Of a DNA stretch of 64,000 nt, positions 26,910 to 36,568 are shown piece after piece. This stretch comes from Hymenobacter cheonanensis (lineage in GTDB: Bacteria; Bacteroidota; Bacteroidia; Cytophagales; Hymenobacteraceae). The notes under the pieces were generated by a model. It saw only the letters and a program-made list of their open reading frames with translations. It ran no database searches and was not told the origin of the DNA. The stretch spans positions 62,001-126,000 of the forward strand of contig NZ_JAUQSW010000008.1 of the NCBI RefSeq assembly GCF_030581075.1, written 5' to 3'. Position 1 is the stretch's first letter; each line of letters starts with the position of its first letter. The translations under genes were made by a program, and so were the position numbers.

Positions 26910-26936
26910 CGAGCGAATTACTTTTGAGGCTTACTA

Positions 26937-26965
26937 CAAAGATAAGAGGCCGCTAGCCCTGCAAA
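26937..26965 (-). promoter_or_regulatory. Promoter of lptD (TTTG-N17-TATCTTTG)
   Basis: On the minus strand, TTTG (26962-26965) is followed after 17 bases by TATCTTTG (26937-26944). This matches both boxes of the Bacteroidota sigma-ABfr promoter, although the spacer is at the short end. The leader to the GTG at 26909 would be about 20-25 bases. It is the best two-box promoter I find in the window. Confidence 0.65.
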
Positions 26966-27003
26966 GGGTTGCCAGCAGCCTGGTTTTTTCCCCAACGACT
27001 GAC

Positions 27004-27852
27004 GTGCGGATTATTGCGCTTACCTGTATGCTGCTGAGTGCGTCGTGCCCGGTGCTTAATGCCCAGGATACCCTGGCCAGCCCCCGGCCCCGGCGTGCCC
27101 TGGCCGCCGACTCGGTGGCCCGCCCACCCGCCGAAGACACCCGCTACCGCCTGCGCACGGTGGTGCTCGACGCCGGCCACGGCGGCAAAGACATCGGCTG
27201 CAATGGCGTAGATGCCCACGAGGCCGACGTGGCCCTGGCCATTATCAAAGACCTGGGCCGGCAGATTGAGGATAACATGCCCAATGTGCGGGTCATCTAT
27301 ACGCGCAAAACCAACGTTTTTATTGAGCTGGACGAGCGCGCCGCCATCGCCAACCGCAACCACGCCGACCTCTTCATCTCGGTGCACTGCAACGCCGGCC
27401 CCAAGGGCTCGCGCGGCACCGAGGTCTGGACGATGGGCCTGCACAAAACCGACGCCAACCTGGGCGTGGCCCAGCGCGAGAACTCGGTTATTCTGCAAGA
27501 GAAAAACTACAAGCAGCGCTACGACGGCTTCGACCCGCGCTCGCCGCAGTCGCACATCTTATTTTCACTTTTCCAGAGCGCCTACATCACCAACTCGCTG
27601 CGGCTGGCCCAGCGCATCGACCGGCAGTTTCGCACCAGCGTGGGCCGTAGTTCGCGCGGGGTAAAGCAGGCGGGCTTTCTGGTGCTCTGGAAGTCCACAA
27701 TGCCCTCGGTGCTGGTGGAGGCCGGGTTTTTGACCGACCGCAGCGAGGAAGGCTACCTCGATACCCGGGCGGGCCAGCAGGCCATTGCGGGCGGTATTTA
27801 CCGGGCTTTTCGCGAGTATAAGCGCGACCTGGAAGGCACGCCCGCCGAGTAA
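27004..27852 (+). CDS. N-acetylmuramoyl-L-alanine amidase, Amidase_3 family (282 aa)
   Basis: Periplasmic zinc amidase that cuts the stem peptide from MurNAc. Motifs: VVLDAGHGGKD (first zinc His), the Glu-containing segment DAHEADVALAIIKDL, DLFISVHCNAGP (second zinc His) and PSVLVEAGFLTD (catalytic Glu). GTG at 27004 is chosen because it yields the signal peptide MRIIALTCMLLSASCPVLNA Q; the internal ATG at 27028 would leave the signal too short, and the upstream open frame lies antisense to the lptD control region. An insert (TDANLGVAQRENSVILQEKN YKQ) is typical of Bacteroidota members. mlaD follows after 140 bp. Confidence 0.88.
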   Translation: MRIIALTCMLLSASCPVLNAQDTLASPRPRRALAADSVARPPAEDTRYRLRTVVLDAGHGGKDIGCNGVDAHEADVALAIIKDLGRQIEDNMPNVRVIYTRKTNVFIELDERAAIANRNHADLFISVHCNAGPKGSRGTEVWTMGLHKTDANLGVAQRENSVILQEKNYKQRYDGFDPRSPQSHILFSLFQSAYITNSLRLAQRIDRQFRTSVGRSSRGVKQAGFLVLWKSTMPSVLVEAGFLTDRSEEGYLDTRAGQQAIAGGIYRAFREYKRDLEGTPAE

Positions 27853-27992
27853 GCCCCAGCCGCGCGTAGGAGCTAGCCTAACATCCGGCCCGGGTTTGCC
27901 GTTAAGGGCATCAGACAGGCCCGCCGACGCAACCCTTCGGGGCCATTCTCCCTCTAACAGTTGGCCTATCTCAGCCCTAAATCTACCTTCCT

Positions 27993-29006
27993 GTGTCTAA
28001 AGAAATAAAAGTGGGCCTGTTGGCCGTGGTGGCCCTTATCGCCCTGGCTGTAGGGTTTAACTTCTTGCGCGGCAGCAACTTGCTGTCGAGCGACCGCACG
28101 TACTACGCCATCTACCCCAACGTGAGCGGCCTCAACGTGGGCGCCCCGGTTATCCTCAATGGTATTAAAGTGGGCCAGGTGAAAAACCTGGAGCTGCAAC
28201 CCGAGAACAACAACTCTATTAAGGCTTCGCTGGAGCTGGAAAAGGGCGTTACGCTCGGCGACTCGACCAAAGCCGGCCTTAGCGGCTCGCTACTAGGCTC
28301 GAAAACCATTACCCTGCTGCTGGGCAAGAACAGCAAGGAGTACAGCGGCGGCGAAACCCTGAAAACGACCACCGCCGTCAGCATTACCGACATTGTGCAG
28401 CAGCGCGCTACCATCCTGCTCGATACCGTGAACTCGACGCTTTCGCACATCAACGGCTTCCTGAACAAGGATGCGCAAACCAACATCCAGGGCACGCTGG
28501 TGGGCGCTCGCCAGAGCACCGAGGCGCTGCAAAACCTCATTGCTGCGAATCAGGCCAATATCAACCAGATTACCCGCAACCTGGCCCAGATGAGCGCTGC
28601 CCTCAACAAAAGCACTGCTAAGCTCGACCGTATTGCTAACAATTTTACCCAGCTGTCTGACTCTATTAAGACGGCTCCGGTGGGCCCGGCCCTGCGCAAC
28701 CTGAATGCAACCTTAGTTGAGGCCCAGACTTCGCTAAAAGGCGTAAGCACGGCCCTGAACGACAAAACCGGCTCGCTCGGCAAGCTCATCAACGACACGC
28801 TGCTCTATAACAACCTCAACGCCACGGCCGCCAGCTCCAACGCGCTGATTTCGGACATGAAGGCCAACCCCAAGCGCTACGTGCACTTCTCGGTGTTTGG
28901 CGGCGGCAAAGACAAAACCAAAAAGGAAACCACCAAGAACCCCGACGGCTCGGTAACCACCGAAACCAAAAAGGTGACCACGGCCCCGGCCCTTACCAAC
29001 CCGTAA
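27993..29006 (+). CDS. MlaD/MCE-family lipid transport protein (337 aa)
   Basis: GTG start: MSKEIKVGLLAVVALIALAV gives a single N-terminal membrane anchor, followed by the MCE domain (about 37-115: YYAIYPNVSGLNVGAPVILN, NGIKVGQVKNLELQ, AGLSGSLLGSKTITLLLG). Residues 130-280 are a long helical, coiled-coil-like region (NLIAANQANINQITRNLAQM). MCE proteins form hexameric rings or tubes that carry phospholipids between the membranes. The permease and ATPase partners (MlaE/MlaF) are not in the window. It is followed by a rho-independent terminator. Confidence 0.87.
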   Translation: MSKEIKVGLLAVVALIALAVGFNFLRGSNLLSSDRTYYAIYPNVSGLNVGAPVILNGIKVGQVKNLELQPENNNSIKASLELEKGVTLGDSTKAGLSGSLLGSKTITLLLGKNSKEYSGGETLKTTTAVSITDIVQQRATILLDTVNSTLSHINGFLNKDAQTNIQGTLVGARQSTEALQNLIAANQANINQITRNLAQMSAALNKSTAKLDRIANNFTQLSDSIKTAPVGPALRNLNATLVEAQTSLKGVSTALNDKTGSLGKLINDTLLYNNLNATAASSNALISDMKANPKRYVHFSVFGGGKDKTKKETTKNPDGSVTTETKKVTTAPALTNP

Positions 29007-29033
29007 GCGCTGCTGGCCCGCCTAGTATCTTTG

Positions 29034-29063
29034 AAACCCGCCCCGCCAAGGGCGGGTTTTTTT
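29034..29063 (+). terminator. Rho-independent terminator after mlaD
   Basis: The stem AAACCCGCCC / GGGCGGGTTT with a 6-base loop is followed by a run of seven or more T. It lies 28 bp after the mlaD stop. A TATCTTTG sequence at 29026-29033 directly abuts it; I regard that as a chance promoter match or part of the next gene's control. Confidence 0.85.
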
Positions 29064-29164
29064 GTAGCGTGGGCTCTGCGGGGCCGCGCTTGTTGTGCAC
29101 CCAACTATCACGCTCGCGGTTGCCTGGCGGCCGCGCCACACCCTTTCCCACCCAGTTTTAGGTT

Positions 29165-30793
<1,629 letters not shown>

Positions 30794-30796
30794 GCC

Positions 30797-31084
30797 ATGA
30801 CGAACAACCAACGAAAAGCGAGAAAAAATCTACTTGTTATAGTCGATTATTTTAAGCACTGTACGCAGGAATGGGACGGACATCCTTGGTGGACGAGAGA
30901 ATACGAAGCTGTTTCTGCAACAGTAGCGATAATCTCTGCCACCGATAAGTATTCAACATCAGATTTCGTAGCAATTGCTTCTTGTATAAATCGATTAATT
31001 GGACAAGAGCACTACAATGGAAGCGGTTGGATGGATTTTCAAATAAGAGTTAGCTACTTTTTTTACACGTTTGGCTATAGGTAA
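30797..31084 (+). CDS. AT-rich small protein of unknown function (95 aa)
   Basis: Starts 3 bp after the carboxylase stop. It encodes a soluble, aromatic-rich protein (LVIVDYFKHCTQEWDGHPWW, CINRLIGQEHYNGSGWMDFQ, RVSYFFYTFGYR). Base composition and codon choice (AAA, ATA, TTA, TGT) are very different from the GC-rich neighbours, so it was probably acquired. The frame continues cleanly and ends with a run of aromatics. It resembles a small immunity-type or orphan protein, but I do not recognise it. It is followed by a short inverted-repeat element. Confidence 0.5.
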   Translation: MTNNQRKARKNLLVIVDYFKHCTQEWDGHPWWTREYEAVSATVAIISATDKYSTSDFVAIASCINRLIGQEHYNGSGWMDFQIRVSYFFYTFGYR

Positions 31085-31185
31085 GACTGGAATTCAGCTA
31101 CGGGCGAGTTTACGTTCTGGAAAGACAGTTTTTTGTTTTGGACTATGCAATGGAAGCGGTTTACCAACTCATAATAATCGCGCTG

Positions 31186-31371
31186 CACTGGCGCGAGTTT
31201 AGCGCAGCGTAACTCGTGCCGACAATGATGTGGAGGTTATACCTCCACTGCCGCGCCAGCGGCAAGCTGGCATCGCCCTAGCCAGCCAAGTGTGGCTAGC
31301 CCGTACTACGGGCGGCACAGCCTCCCCCGTAAAAAAAGCACGAGTTACACTGCGCTAAACGCGCGCTAGTG
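31186..31371. mobile_element. 186-bp MITE-like element with 34-bp terminal inverted repeats
   Basis: The left end, starting at 31186, and the right end, finishing at 31371, are reverse complements over 34 bases with about three mismatches. The arms contain TTTAGCGCAG and TAACTCGTGC. The interior is about 118 bp, carries a smaller GGAGGTATAACCTCC-type palindrome and a CTAGCC/GGCTAG pair, and has no coding frame. A long, non-coding element with good terminal repeats fits a miniature transposable element. I could not confirm a target-site duplication. It fills most of the 300-bp gap between the 95-aa gene and the dioxygenase. Confidence 0.6.
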
Positions 31372-31383
31372 TACAAGAAATAC

Positions 31384-32379
31384 CTAGCCCACCTCCTCCA
31401 GTACCTTCTCGACCCAGCCCTTGCCCCACTCTTCCAGCTCCTGGGCCGTCCAGAGTTGGGGGTAGAAAATGCGACGCTGAAACTTAGGAGGCAGGTAGTT
31501 GCGCCAGTTGGTGCCGCCGGTGGCGGGCACGTCGGTAGGGTCGCGCTGGAGGTAGCGTACCGCCGACTTATAGTGCATGAGCGGCCAGTTCACGTTCACA
31601 TTCACATCGAGCTGCTTGAGGGCCCGCACCAGGCGCGGGTGGCGGCGGTCGGCCTCGGGCAGGCGCTGCACCACGGCCCAGGCATTGCGGTGCTCGTAGT
31701 GCCGGGCGTGGGCTACCAGCTCGGGGGTGTATTTGCGCTCAAACTCCACCAGGGTCAGGGCCTTGGCGCCGGTTTCTTCTACGGTGGCGCCGGCCTGCCA
31801 GTAGATGCAGCCCATAAACTCCTCGTGGGTGGGCGCATCGCCGAGCAGGCGACGCTTCTCGGCGGGCACCAGGTTTTCGAGGGCGGTGCTGGCTAGCTCA
31901 ATAAAGCGGTACTGCACGCTCTGAAAGCCCGAGGCCGGCATCAGGCTCATGCGAAATTGCAGAAACTGCGCCTTCTCCATGCCATCCACCATCACGTCGA
32001 ACGAGTCGATGAGGTTCTCGAAATAGCGGTTTACGCGGCCCAGGCGCAGCACCACCTCGCTGAGGGTGGGCTCGGCCAGCGCCCCTAGCTGCTCGTACTC
32101 GTGCAGGCAGAGCTTGAAATAAAGCTCCGTAATCTGGTGGTAGATGATGAAGATTTTCTCGTCCGGAAACTTCGTGAGCGGGCGCTGCAGGCTCAGTAGC
32201 GTGTCGAGGGCGATGTAGTCCCAATAATTCACGTAGTCAGCGTGGTACAGGCCTTCGAGGTAGGCGGCCAGGTCCTGGCCATCGGGGGCGTAGCGGGCTT
32301 GCAGGCGGCGCAGCTGCGCCAGCACGGCGGGCGAAAACTCGGCCTCGACGGAGGCAGCGGTAACGGGCGAAGGAGCCAT
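31384..32379 (-). CDS. kynA: Tryptophan 2,3-dioxygenase family protein (331 aa)
   Basis: Haem enzyme opening the indole ring of tryptophan to N-formylkynurenine. Seen: HADYVNYWDYIALDTLLSLQ (46-65), the substrate/haem segment FIIYHQITELYFKLCLHEYE (77-96, His81), EKAQFLQFRMSLMPASGFQS with the SGFQS loop, and a C-terminal MHYKSAVRYLQ plus ATGGTNWRNYLP that matches the GTGGS-type substrate loop. The proximal His is probably in WPLMHYK. The length is slightly above the bacterial norm of about 280. The ATG at 32379 starts a non-conserved lead; an upstream extension is unlikely. No kynurenine-pathway partner is adjacent. Confidence 0.85.
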   Translation of the reverse strand: MAPSPVTAASVEAEFSPAVLAQLRRLQARYAPDGQDLAAYLEGLYHADYVNYWDYIALDTLLSLQRPLTKFPDEKIFIIYHQITELYFKLCLHEYEQLGALAEPTLSEVVLRLGRVNRYFENLIDSFDVMVDGMEKAQFLQFRMSLMPASGFQSVQYRFIELASTALENLVPAEKRRLLGDAPTHEEFMGCIYWQAGATVEETGAKALTLVEFERKYTPELVAHARHYEHRNAWAVVQRLPEADRRHPRLVRALKQLDVNVNVNWPLMHYKSAVRYLQRDPTDVPATGGTNWRNYLPPKFQRRIFYPQLWTAQELEEWGKGWVEKVLEEVG

Positions 32380-32561
32380 CGGCGGGGGAGAGATAAGGGC
32401 CGCAAATATCGGCAGGGCCAGCCGGGCGCGGGCCAATGGCCGCTAGCCCGCTACTTTTGGGGCGTTGAGCGGTATGAGATAGAGAATAGGTAGCAGGGCC
32501 GGTTTCGGGCCCGCTTTGCCAATGCATACTTCACAACGCATACTTCATAATTCCTTTTCCG

Positions 32562-33239
32562 GTGGCCGAAAAATCCAGCATTTTTGACATGATAGGGCCC
32601 GTGATGATAGGGCCCAGCTCGTCGCACACGGCCGGCGTAGTGCGCATTGCGCGGGCGGCCATCCGCATTCTGGGCGCGCTGCCCACCGAGGCGGTTATCA
32701 CGTTCTACAACTCGTTTGCCCGCACCTACGAGGGCCACGGCTCCGACCGCGCCATTGTGGCCGGGCTGCTGGGCTACGGCACCGACGATACGCGCATTCG
32801 CACGGCCTTCGACCACGCCGCCGAGGCGGGGCTAGCCTATACGTTTCAGAGCGTGGGCAACGCCTCTACGCTGCACCCCAACACTATAAAGCTCAACCTG
32901 ACCAGCGCCGACGGCCACCGCGTGGAGGTTATCGGCCAGAGCCGGGGTGGGGGCGTTATTCGCATTGTGGAAGTAGATGGCTTTGGCTGCGACTTCTCGG
33001 GCGCGCTGCACACGCTCATTGTGGATGCGAACGATGTGCCGGGCTCCATTGCCTTCATTGCCTCCGTGATTGCCCACGACGATTGCAACATTGCCACCAT
33101 GTTTGTGTCGCGCAAGGGTAAAAACGAGGCCGCCCGGCAATTTATCGAAATGGATAGCCCCATCAACGACCTCACGCTAGGGTACTTACGCCACCTCAAG
33201 TGGGTGCAGCGCATCACCTACATTCCTACGCTGGACTAA
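32562..33239 (+). CDS. sdaAB: L-serine dehydratase, iron-sulfur type, beta subunit (225 aa)
   Basis: Beta chain of the [4Fe-4S] L-serine ammonia-lyase, which converts serine to pyruvate and ammonia. The GTG start gives MAEKSSIFDMIGPVMIGPSS, and the SSSHTAG motif (substrate-binding loop) follows immediately, with EGHGSDRAIVAGLLG and HPNTIKLNL further on. The C-terminal 70 residues (about 150-220) form an ACT regulatory domain (TLIVDANDVPGSIAFIASVI). The alpha subunit with the cluster cysteines is not adjacent and must be elsewhere. A TACTTTTG element at 32452-32459 is a possible promoter, giving a leader of about 100 bases. Confidence 0.9.
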   Translation: MAEKSSIFDMIGPVMIGPSSSHTAGVVRIARAAIRILGALPTEAVITFYNSFARTYEGHGSDRAIVAGLLGYGTDDTRIRTAFDHAAEAGLAYTFQSVGNASTLHPNTIKLNLTSADGHRVEVIGQSRGGGVIRIVEVDGFGCDFSGALHTLIVDANDVPGSIAFIASVIAHDDCNIATMFVSRKGKNEAARQFIEMDSPINDLTLGYLRHLKWVQRITYIPTLD

Positions 33240-33400
33240 GGCTTCCTACTTTCGCCCAGCCAAACGGTGAAAATAGGGTGAAGGCCTGTAATGCCCGGCC
33301 CCGGCCGGCCGATTACTGCGAGAAATATTTGCAGGCCTGCCACGTTTTAGCTAGTCGCTAGCCTCCGTTGAGTGAATACGCCCAGCTCTTTATCCTTTCT

Positions 33401-34942
33401 ATGACTGCACTAAGTACCCGCCTGCTCCGGGCCGCGCTGGGCCTGGCCAGCTTGGTAGCTGCCAGCCCGCTGGCGGCCCAAACTACCCAGCCGGCCCGCC
33501 CGGCTTCGGCCCCGGCCGCCGCGCTGGCTAGCCCCGCCGCCGCCGCAACCGGGCCATGGGGCCTTCAGCGCACCATCGACTATGCCCTGGCGCATAATAT
33601 TGGGGTGCGCATCAACCAGCTCACGGTGCTTAATAACGCCCAGGTTTTGCGCCAGAGCAAGGCAGCGCTGCTGCCTACGGCCAACCTGAGTGCGTCGCAG
33701 GCCTGGCAGTACGGTACCAGCGTTAACCCGCTTACTTATCAGTTTCAGAGCCAGACGGTGCGCTCTAATAACTTCTCGGGCAACTCGCAATTGGTGCTGT
33801 TCCAGGGTTTTCAACTGCGCAATACCATTCGGCGCAATGCCCTCGACCTGCAGGCTAGCGAGGCCGATGTGCAGAAGGCCCGCAACGACCTGAGCCTCAA
33901 CGTGGCTTCGTTGTTTTTGCAGCTGGTGCTGGCCCAGGAGCTGGTGCGCGCCAACCAGTTTTACGTGCAGCGCGACCAGGAGCAGATTGCCCGCACCAAG
34001 CTGCTGCTGCAAGCCGGCAGCATTCCGGAAAGTACCTTGGTCGACAGCCAGAGCCAGCTGGCTACCGACGAGCTGAACGTGACCACCGCGCAAAACCAGG
34101 CCACTATTGCCCGCCTCAACCTGCTGCAACAGCTCAACCTGGACCCGGCCGCTAACCCCGATTTCCAGATTGAGGTGCCTGACCTGCCTGACCCCGACGA
34201 GGAAAACGCCTTGGCGCTGAATACCAACGAGGTGTACCAGGGGGCGGCCACCCGCCAGCCCGAAATCAAGGCCGCCGACCTGCGGGTGCTCAGCGCCGGC
34301 CGCACCATCGACCTGGCGCGCGGGGCCTACTACCCGCGCCTGATTCTGGCTGGTAGTGTGTTCTCGGGTTTTTCGTCGGCCCGCACCGTGACGCAGGTTG
34401 GCGGCGATTCGACGGCCCGGCGCACCACCTTCTTCGTTCAAAACCCCGGCACGCCGGGCGCGCCGCTCACGCCGCTGAACGTGATAACTTACCAGCGCAA
34501 CGTAACGAGCCTGCCCCAGGGCTACTGGGACCAGCTCAACCAGAACCTGGGCCAGCAGGTGCAGTTTGCGCTTAGCGTGCCCATTCTCAACGGCTTGCAG
34601 GTGCGCACCAACGTGCAGCGCACCATTATTGCCGCCGAGCAGGCCCAGCTCCAGGCCGAGCAGGCCCGCCTCACGCTGCGCCAGAGCATTGAGCAGGCCT
34701 ACGCCGATGCCCGCGCCGCCCAGCTGCAATACGCCGCCGCCAAGCGCCAGGTGGCTGCGCTCACCCTCACCCAGCGCAACTCCGAAATTCGCTTCAACAA
34801 CGGTTTGCTTAGCGGCACGGAGTTTAATGTCGCCAAGAATAACCTCAACTACGCGGTTTCCAATCAGTTGCAAGCCAAGTACACGTTTATTTTCCGCCGC
34901 AAAGTGCTGGACTTTTATCAGGGCAAGCCGCTGGCGCTGTAG
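33401..34942 (+). CDS. TolC-family outer-membrane efflux channel (513 aa)
   Basis: The signal peptide is MTALSTRLLRAALGLASLVA...PLAAQ. Two OEP repeats follow: long helices (AVLRQSKAALLPTANLSAS-type, LNVASLFLQLVLAQELVRAN, LLQAGSIPESTLVDSQSQLA) and their C-terminal counterparts (QLQAEQARLTLRQSIEQAYA, FNVAKNNLNYAVSNQLQAKY), with the strand SGFSSARTVTQ in the beta-barrel part. TolC proteins form trimeric tunnels across the outer membrane for efflux or secretion. A membrane-fusion protein gene follows 143 bp downstream past a hairpin, so the two probably work together. The start at 33401 matches the signal peptide. Confidence 0.9.
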   Translation: MTALSTRLLRAALGLASLVAASPLAAQTTQPARPASAPAAALASPAAAATGPWGLQRTIDYALAHNIGVRINQLTVLNNAQVLRQSKAALLPTANLSASQAWQYGTSVNPLTYQFQSQTVRSNNFSGNSQLVLFQGFQLRNTIRRNALDLQASEADVQKARNDLSLNVASLFLQLVLAQELVRANQFYVQRDQEQIARTKLLLQAGSIPESTLVDSQSQLATDELNVTTAQNQATIARLNLLQQLNLDPAANPDFQIEVPDLPDPDEENALALNTNEVYQGAATRQPEIKAADLRVLSAGRTIDLARGAYYPRLILAGSVFSGFSSARTVTQVGGDSTARRTTFFVQNPGTPGAPLTPLNVITYQRNVTSLPQGYWDQLNQNLGQQVQFALSVPILNGLQVRTNVQRTIIAAEQAQLQAEQARLTLRQSIEQAYADARAAQLQYAAAKRQVAALTLTQRNSEIRFNNGLLSGTEFNVAKNNLNYAVSNQLQAKYTFIFRRKVLDFYQGKPLAL

Positions 34943-34961
34943 GCCGCACCAAAAACTACCC

Positions 34962-35074
34962 GTCCTGCTTATCTGGCGTCCGCTCGCCGAAGCAGTTCGC
35001 GGGCATCATTCCTCCCCTTAAGATTACTGCTGCACGCAAGATGCTTCGGCAAGCGGACGCCGGATAAGCATGAC
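34962..35074. repeat. Long intergenic hairpin, family A variant (copy 3)
   Basis: The arms, about 32 bp (34962-34993 and 35043-35074), pair with a few mismatches and share the TGCCGAAGC core of the copies at 8606 and 23821. The outer part differs, carrying TATCTGGCGTCCGC instead of TGAGC. It lies between the tolC-like gene and its membrane-fusion partner, so transcripts must read through it if the two are an operon. Confidence 0.75.
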
Positions 35075-35085
35075 AGACCTGTTTT

Positions 35086-36495
35086 ATGAAGAATAATCGA
35101 CTCATTATCATTCTGGCCGTTCTGGTAGTGGTGCTCATCGGGGGCTACACGGTGGCCAAGAAAAAGGGCTGGCTAGGCAAGCCCACCGGCACCGAGATTA
35201 CGGCCGCTACGGCCGGCCCGGCCACCATTGTGGAAAAGGTGAGTGCCTCGGGTAAAGTGCAGCCCGAAACCGAGGTGAAAATCTCGCCCGACGTATCGGG
35301 CGAAATCATTGAGCTGTATGTGCAGGAGGGTGACTCGGTAAAGAAAGGCCAGCTGCTATTGCGCATTCGGCCCGATAACTACCTGGCCATGGTGAGCCAG
35401 CAGAGTGCCGCCGTGGGCACCCAGCGCGCCAACGTGGGCCAGGCCCAGGCCCAGCTGGAGCAGCAGACTGCCAACGCCAGGCAAACCGAGCTTACCTACC
35501 GCCGCCAGGCTTCGCTGTACAAGCAAAAGGTGATTTCGCAGTCGGACTACGAGGCCGCTCAGGCCGCGTACAATGCGTCGCAGGAGCAGCTAAAGGCCAT
35601 TCGGGCGCAGATTACGGCGGCCCAGAGCACTGTGCGCTCGGCCCAGGCTGGCTTGCAGGAAGCCCAGAAAAACCTCAACAAAACCACCATTTACGCGCCG
35701 GTGAGCGGCACGGTCAGCAAGCTGAACGTGAAGAAGGGTGAGCGCGTGGTGGGTACCACCCAGATGGCGGGCACCGAAATCATGCGCATTGCCAACCTCA
35801 ACAATATGGAGGTGCGGGTGAGCGTAAACGAGAACGATATTATCCGGGTGCAGCTCGGCGACTCGGCCGATGTGGAAGTGGACTCCTACACCACGCAAAA
35901 CGAGAAGTTTAAGGGCATCGTGACGGCCATCGCCAACACGGCCAAGGACGCGCTCACGGCCGAAGCCGTGACCGAGTTTGAGGTGCGCGTGCGCCTGCTG
36001 CCCGACAGCTATAAGCACCTTGTGAAAACTGGTGCCAACGGGCACGTTACAGTGCCCTTCCGGCCGGGCATGACGGCCTCGGTCGACATCATTGCCGACC
36101 GCAAGAGCGGCGTGCTGAGCGTGCCGCTGGCCGCCGTGACGACCCGCTCGGACTCGGCCGCTGCCAAAACGGAAGCTGCTGGCGGCCGCGGTGGCCCCGG
36201 CGGCCGGGCTACGGGCACGGCCCAGGTGGTCGATGCTAATAAGCCGGCGCCCAAGGCGACCATTCAAGAGGTAGTATTTGTAGTAAAAAATGGCAAAGCC
36301 GTGCTGACGCCCGTTAAAACCGGCATCAGCGACTTTCAGAATATTGAAATTGTGAGCGGTATTCCGGCGGGCACGCAGGTGGCCAGCGGCCCGTTCCGGG
36401 CCGTGTCGAAAACGCTGAAAGACGGCGCCAACGTGGTGGTGAAAGATGCCGCTAGCCTCAGCAAGGAGGCCTTGGCCGACAACGGAGGCAAGTAG
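35086..36495 (+). CDS. Efflux periplasmic adaptor (membrane-fusion protein, MacA/RND type), 469 aa
   Basis: An N-terminal membrane anchor (MKNNRLIIILAVLVVVLIGG) precedes a biotinyl-lipoyl-like hairpin domain (KISPDVSGEIIELYVQEGDS, VKKGQLLLRIRP) and a long alpha-helical hairpin (about 105-210: QAQLEQQTANARQTELTYRR). The second lipoyl half is TIYAPVSGTVSKLNVKKGER, and a beta-barrel domain follows, ending in a Gly/Arg-rich insert near residue 365. Adaptors link an inner-membrane pump to TolC. No pump or ABC permease is adjacent, only a terminator and an unrelated PAP2 gene. Confidence 0.9.
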   Translation: MKNNRLIIILAVLVVVLIGGYTVAKKKGWLGKPTGTEITAATAGPATIVEKVSASGKVQPETEVKISPDVSGEIIELYVQEGDSVKKGQLLLRIRPDNYLAMVSQQSAAVGTQRANVGQAQAQLEQQTANARQTELTYRRQASLYKQKVISQSDYEAAQAAYNASQEQLKAIRAQITAAQSTVRSAQAGLQEAQKNLNKTTIYAPVSGTVSKLNVKKGERVVGTTQMAGTEIMRIANLNNMEVRVSVNENDIIRVQLGDSADVEVDSYTTQNEKFKGIVTAIANTAKDALTAEAVTEFEVRVRLLPDSYKHLVKTGANGHVTVPFRPGMTASVDIIADRKSGVLSVPLAAVTTRSDSAAAKTEAAGGRGGPGGRATGTAQVVDANKPAPKATIQEVVFVVKNGKAVLTPVKTGISDFQNIEIVSGIPAGTQVASGPFRAVSKTLKDGANVVVKDAASLSKEALADNGGK

Positions 36496-36523
36496 GGCAT
36501 AGCCCATTTGCTTCGTTTTGCGT

Positions 36524-36558
36524 AAGAGCGGGCCGACGTAAGTTGGTCCGCTCTTTTT
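36524..36558 (+). terminator. Rho-independent terminator after the adaptor gene
   Basis: The stem AAGAGCGGNCCNAC / GTTGGTCCGCTCTT closes a 4-base GTAA loop and is followed by TTTTTTG and TTTTT. It lies 28 bp after the stop codon and 11 bp before the next start. Confidence 0.85.
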
Positions 36559-36568
36559 TGTTTTTACT

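Noticed and set aside
29026..29033. TATCTTTG as promoter of the acyl-CoA carboxylase gene
   Set aside because: It is immediately followed by a strong terminator hairpin, so transcription from it would stop; kept only as a remark.
33410..34873. Long open frame on the minus strand inside the TolC-family gene
   Set aside because: Composition is shadow-like (Gly/Val/Leu/Gln/His runs), while the opposite frame has a signal peptide and both OEP repeats.
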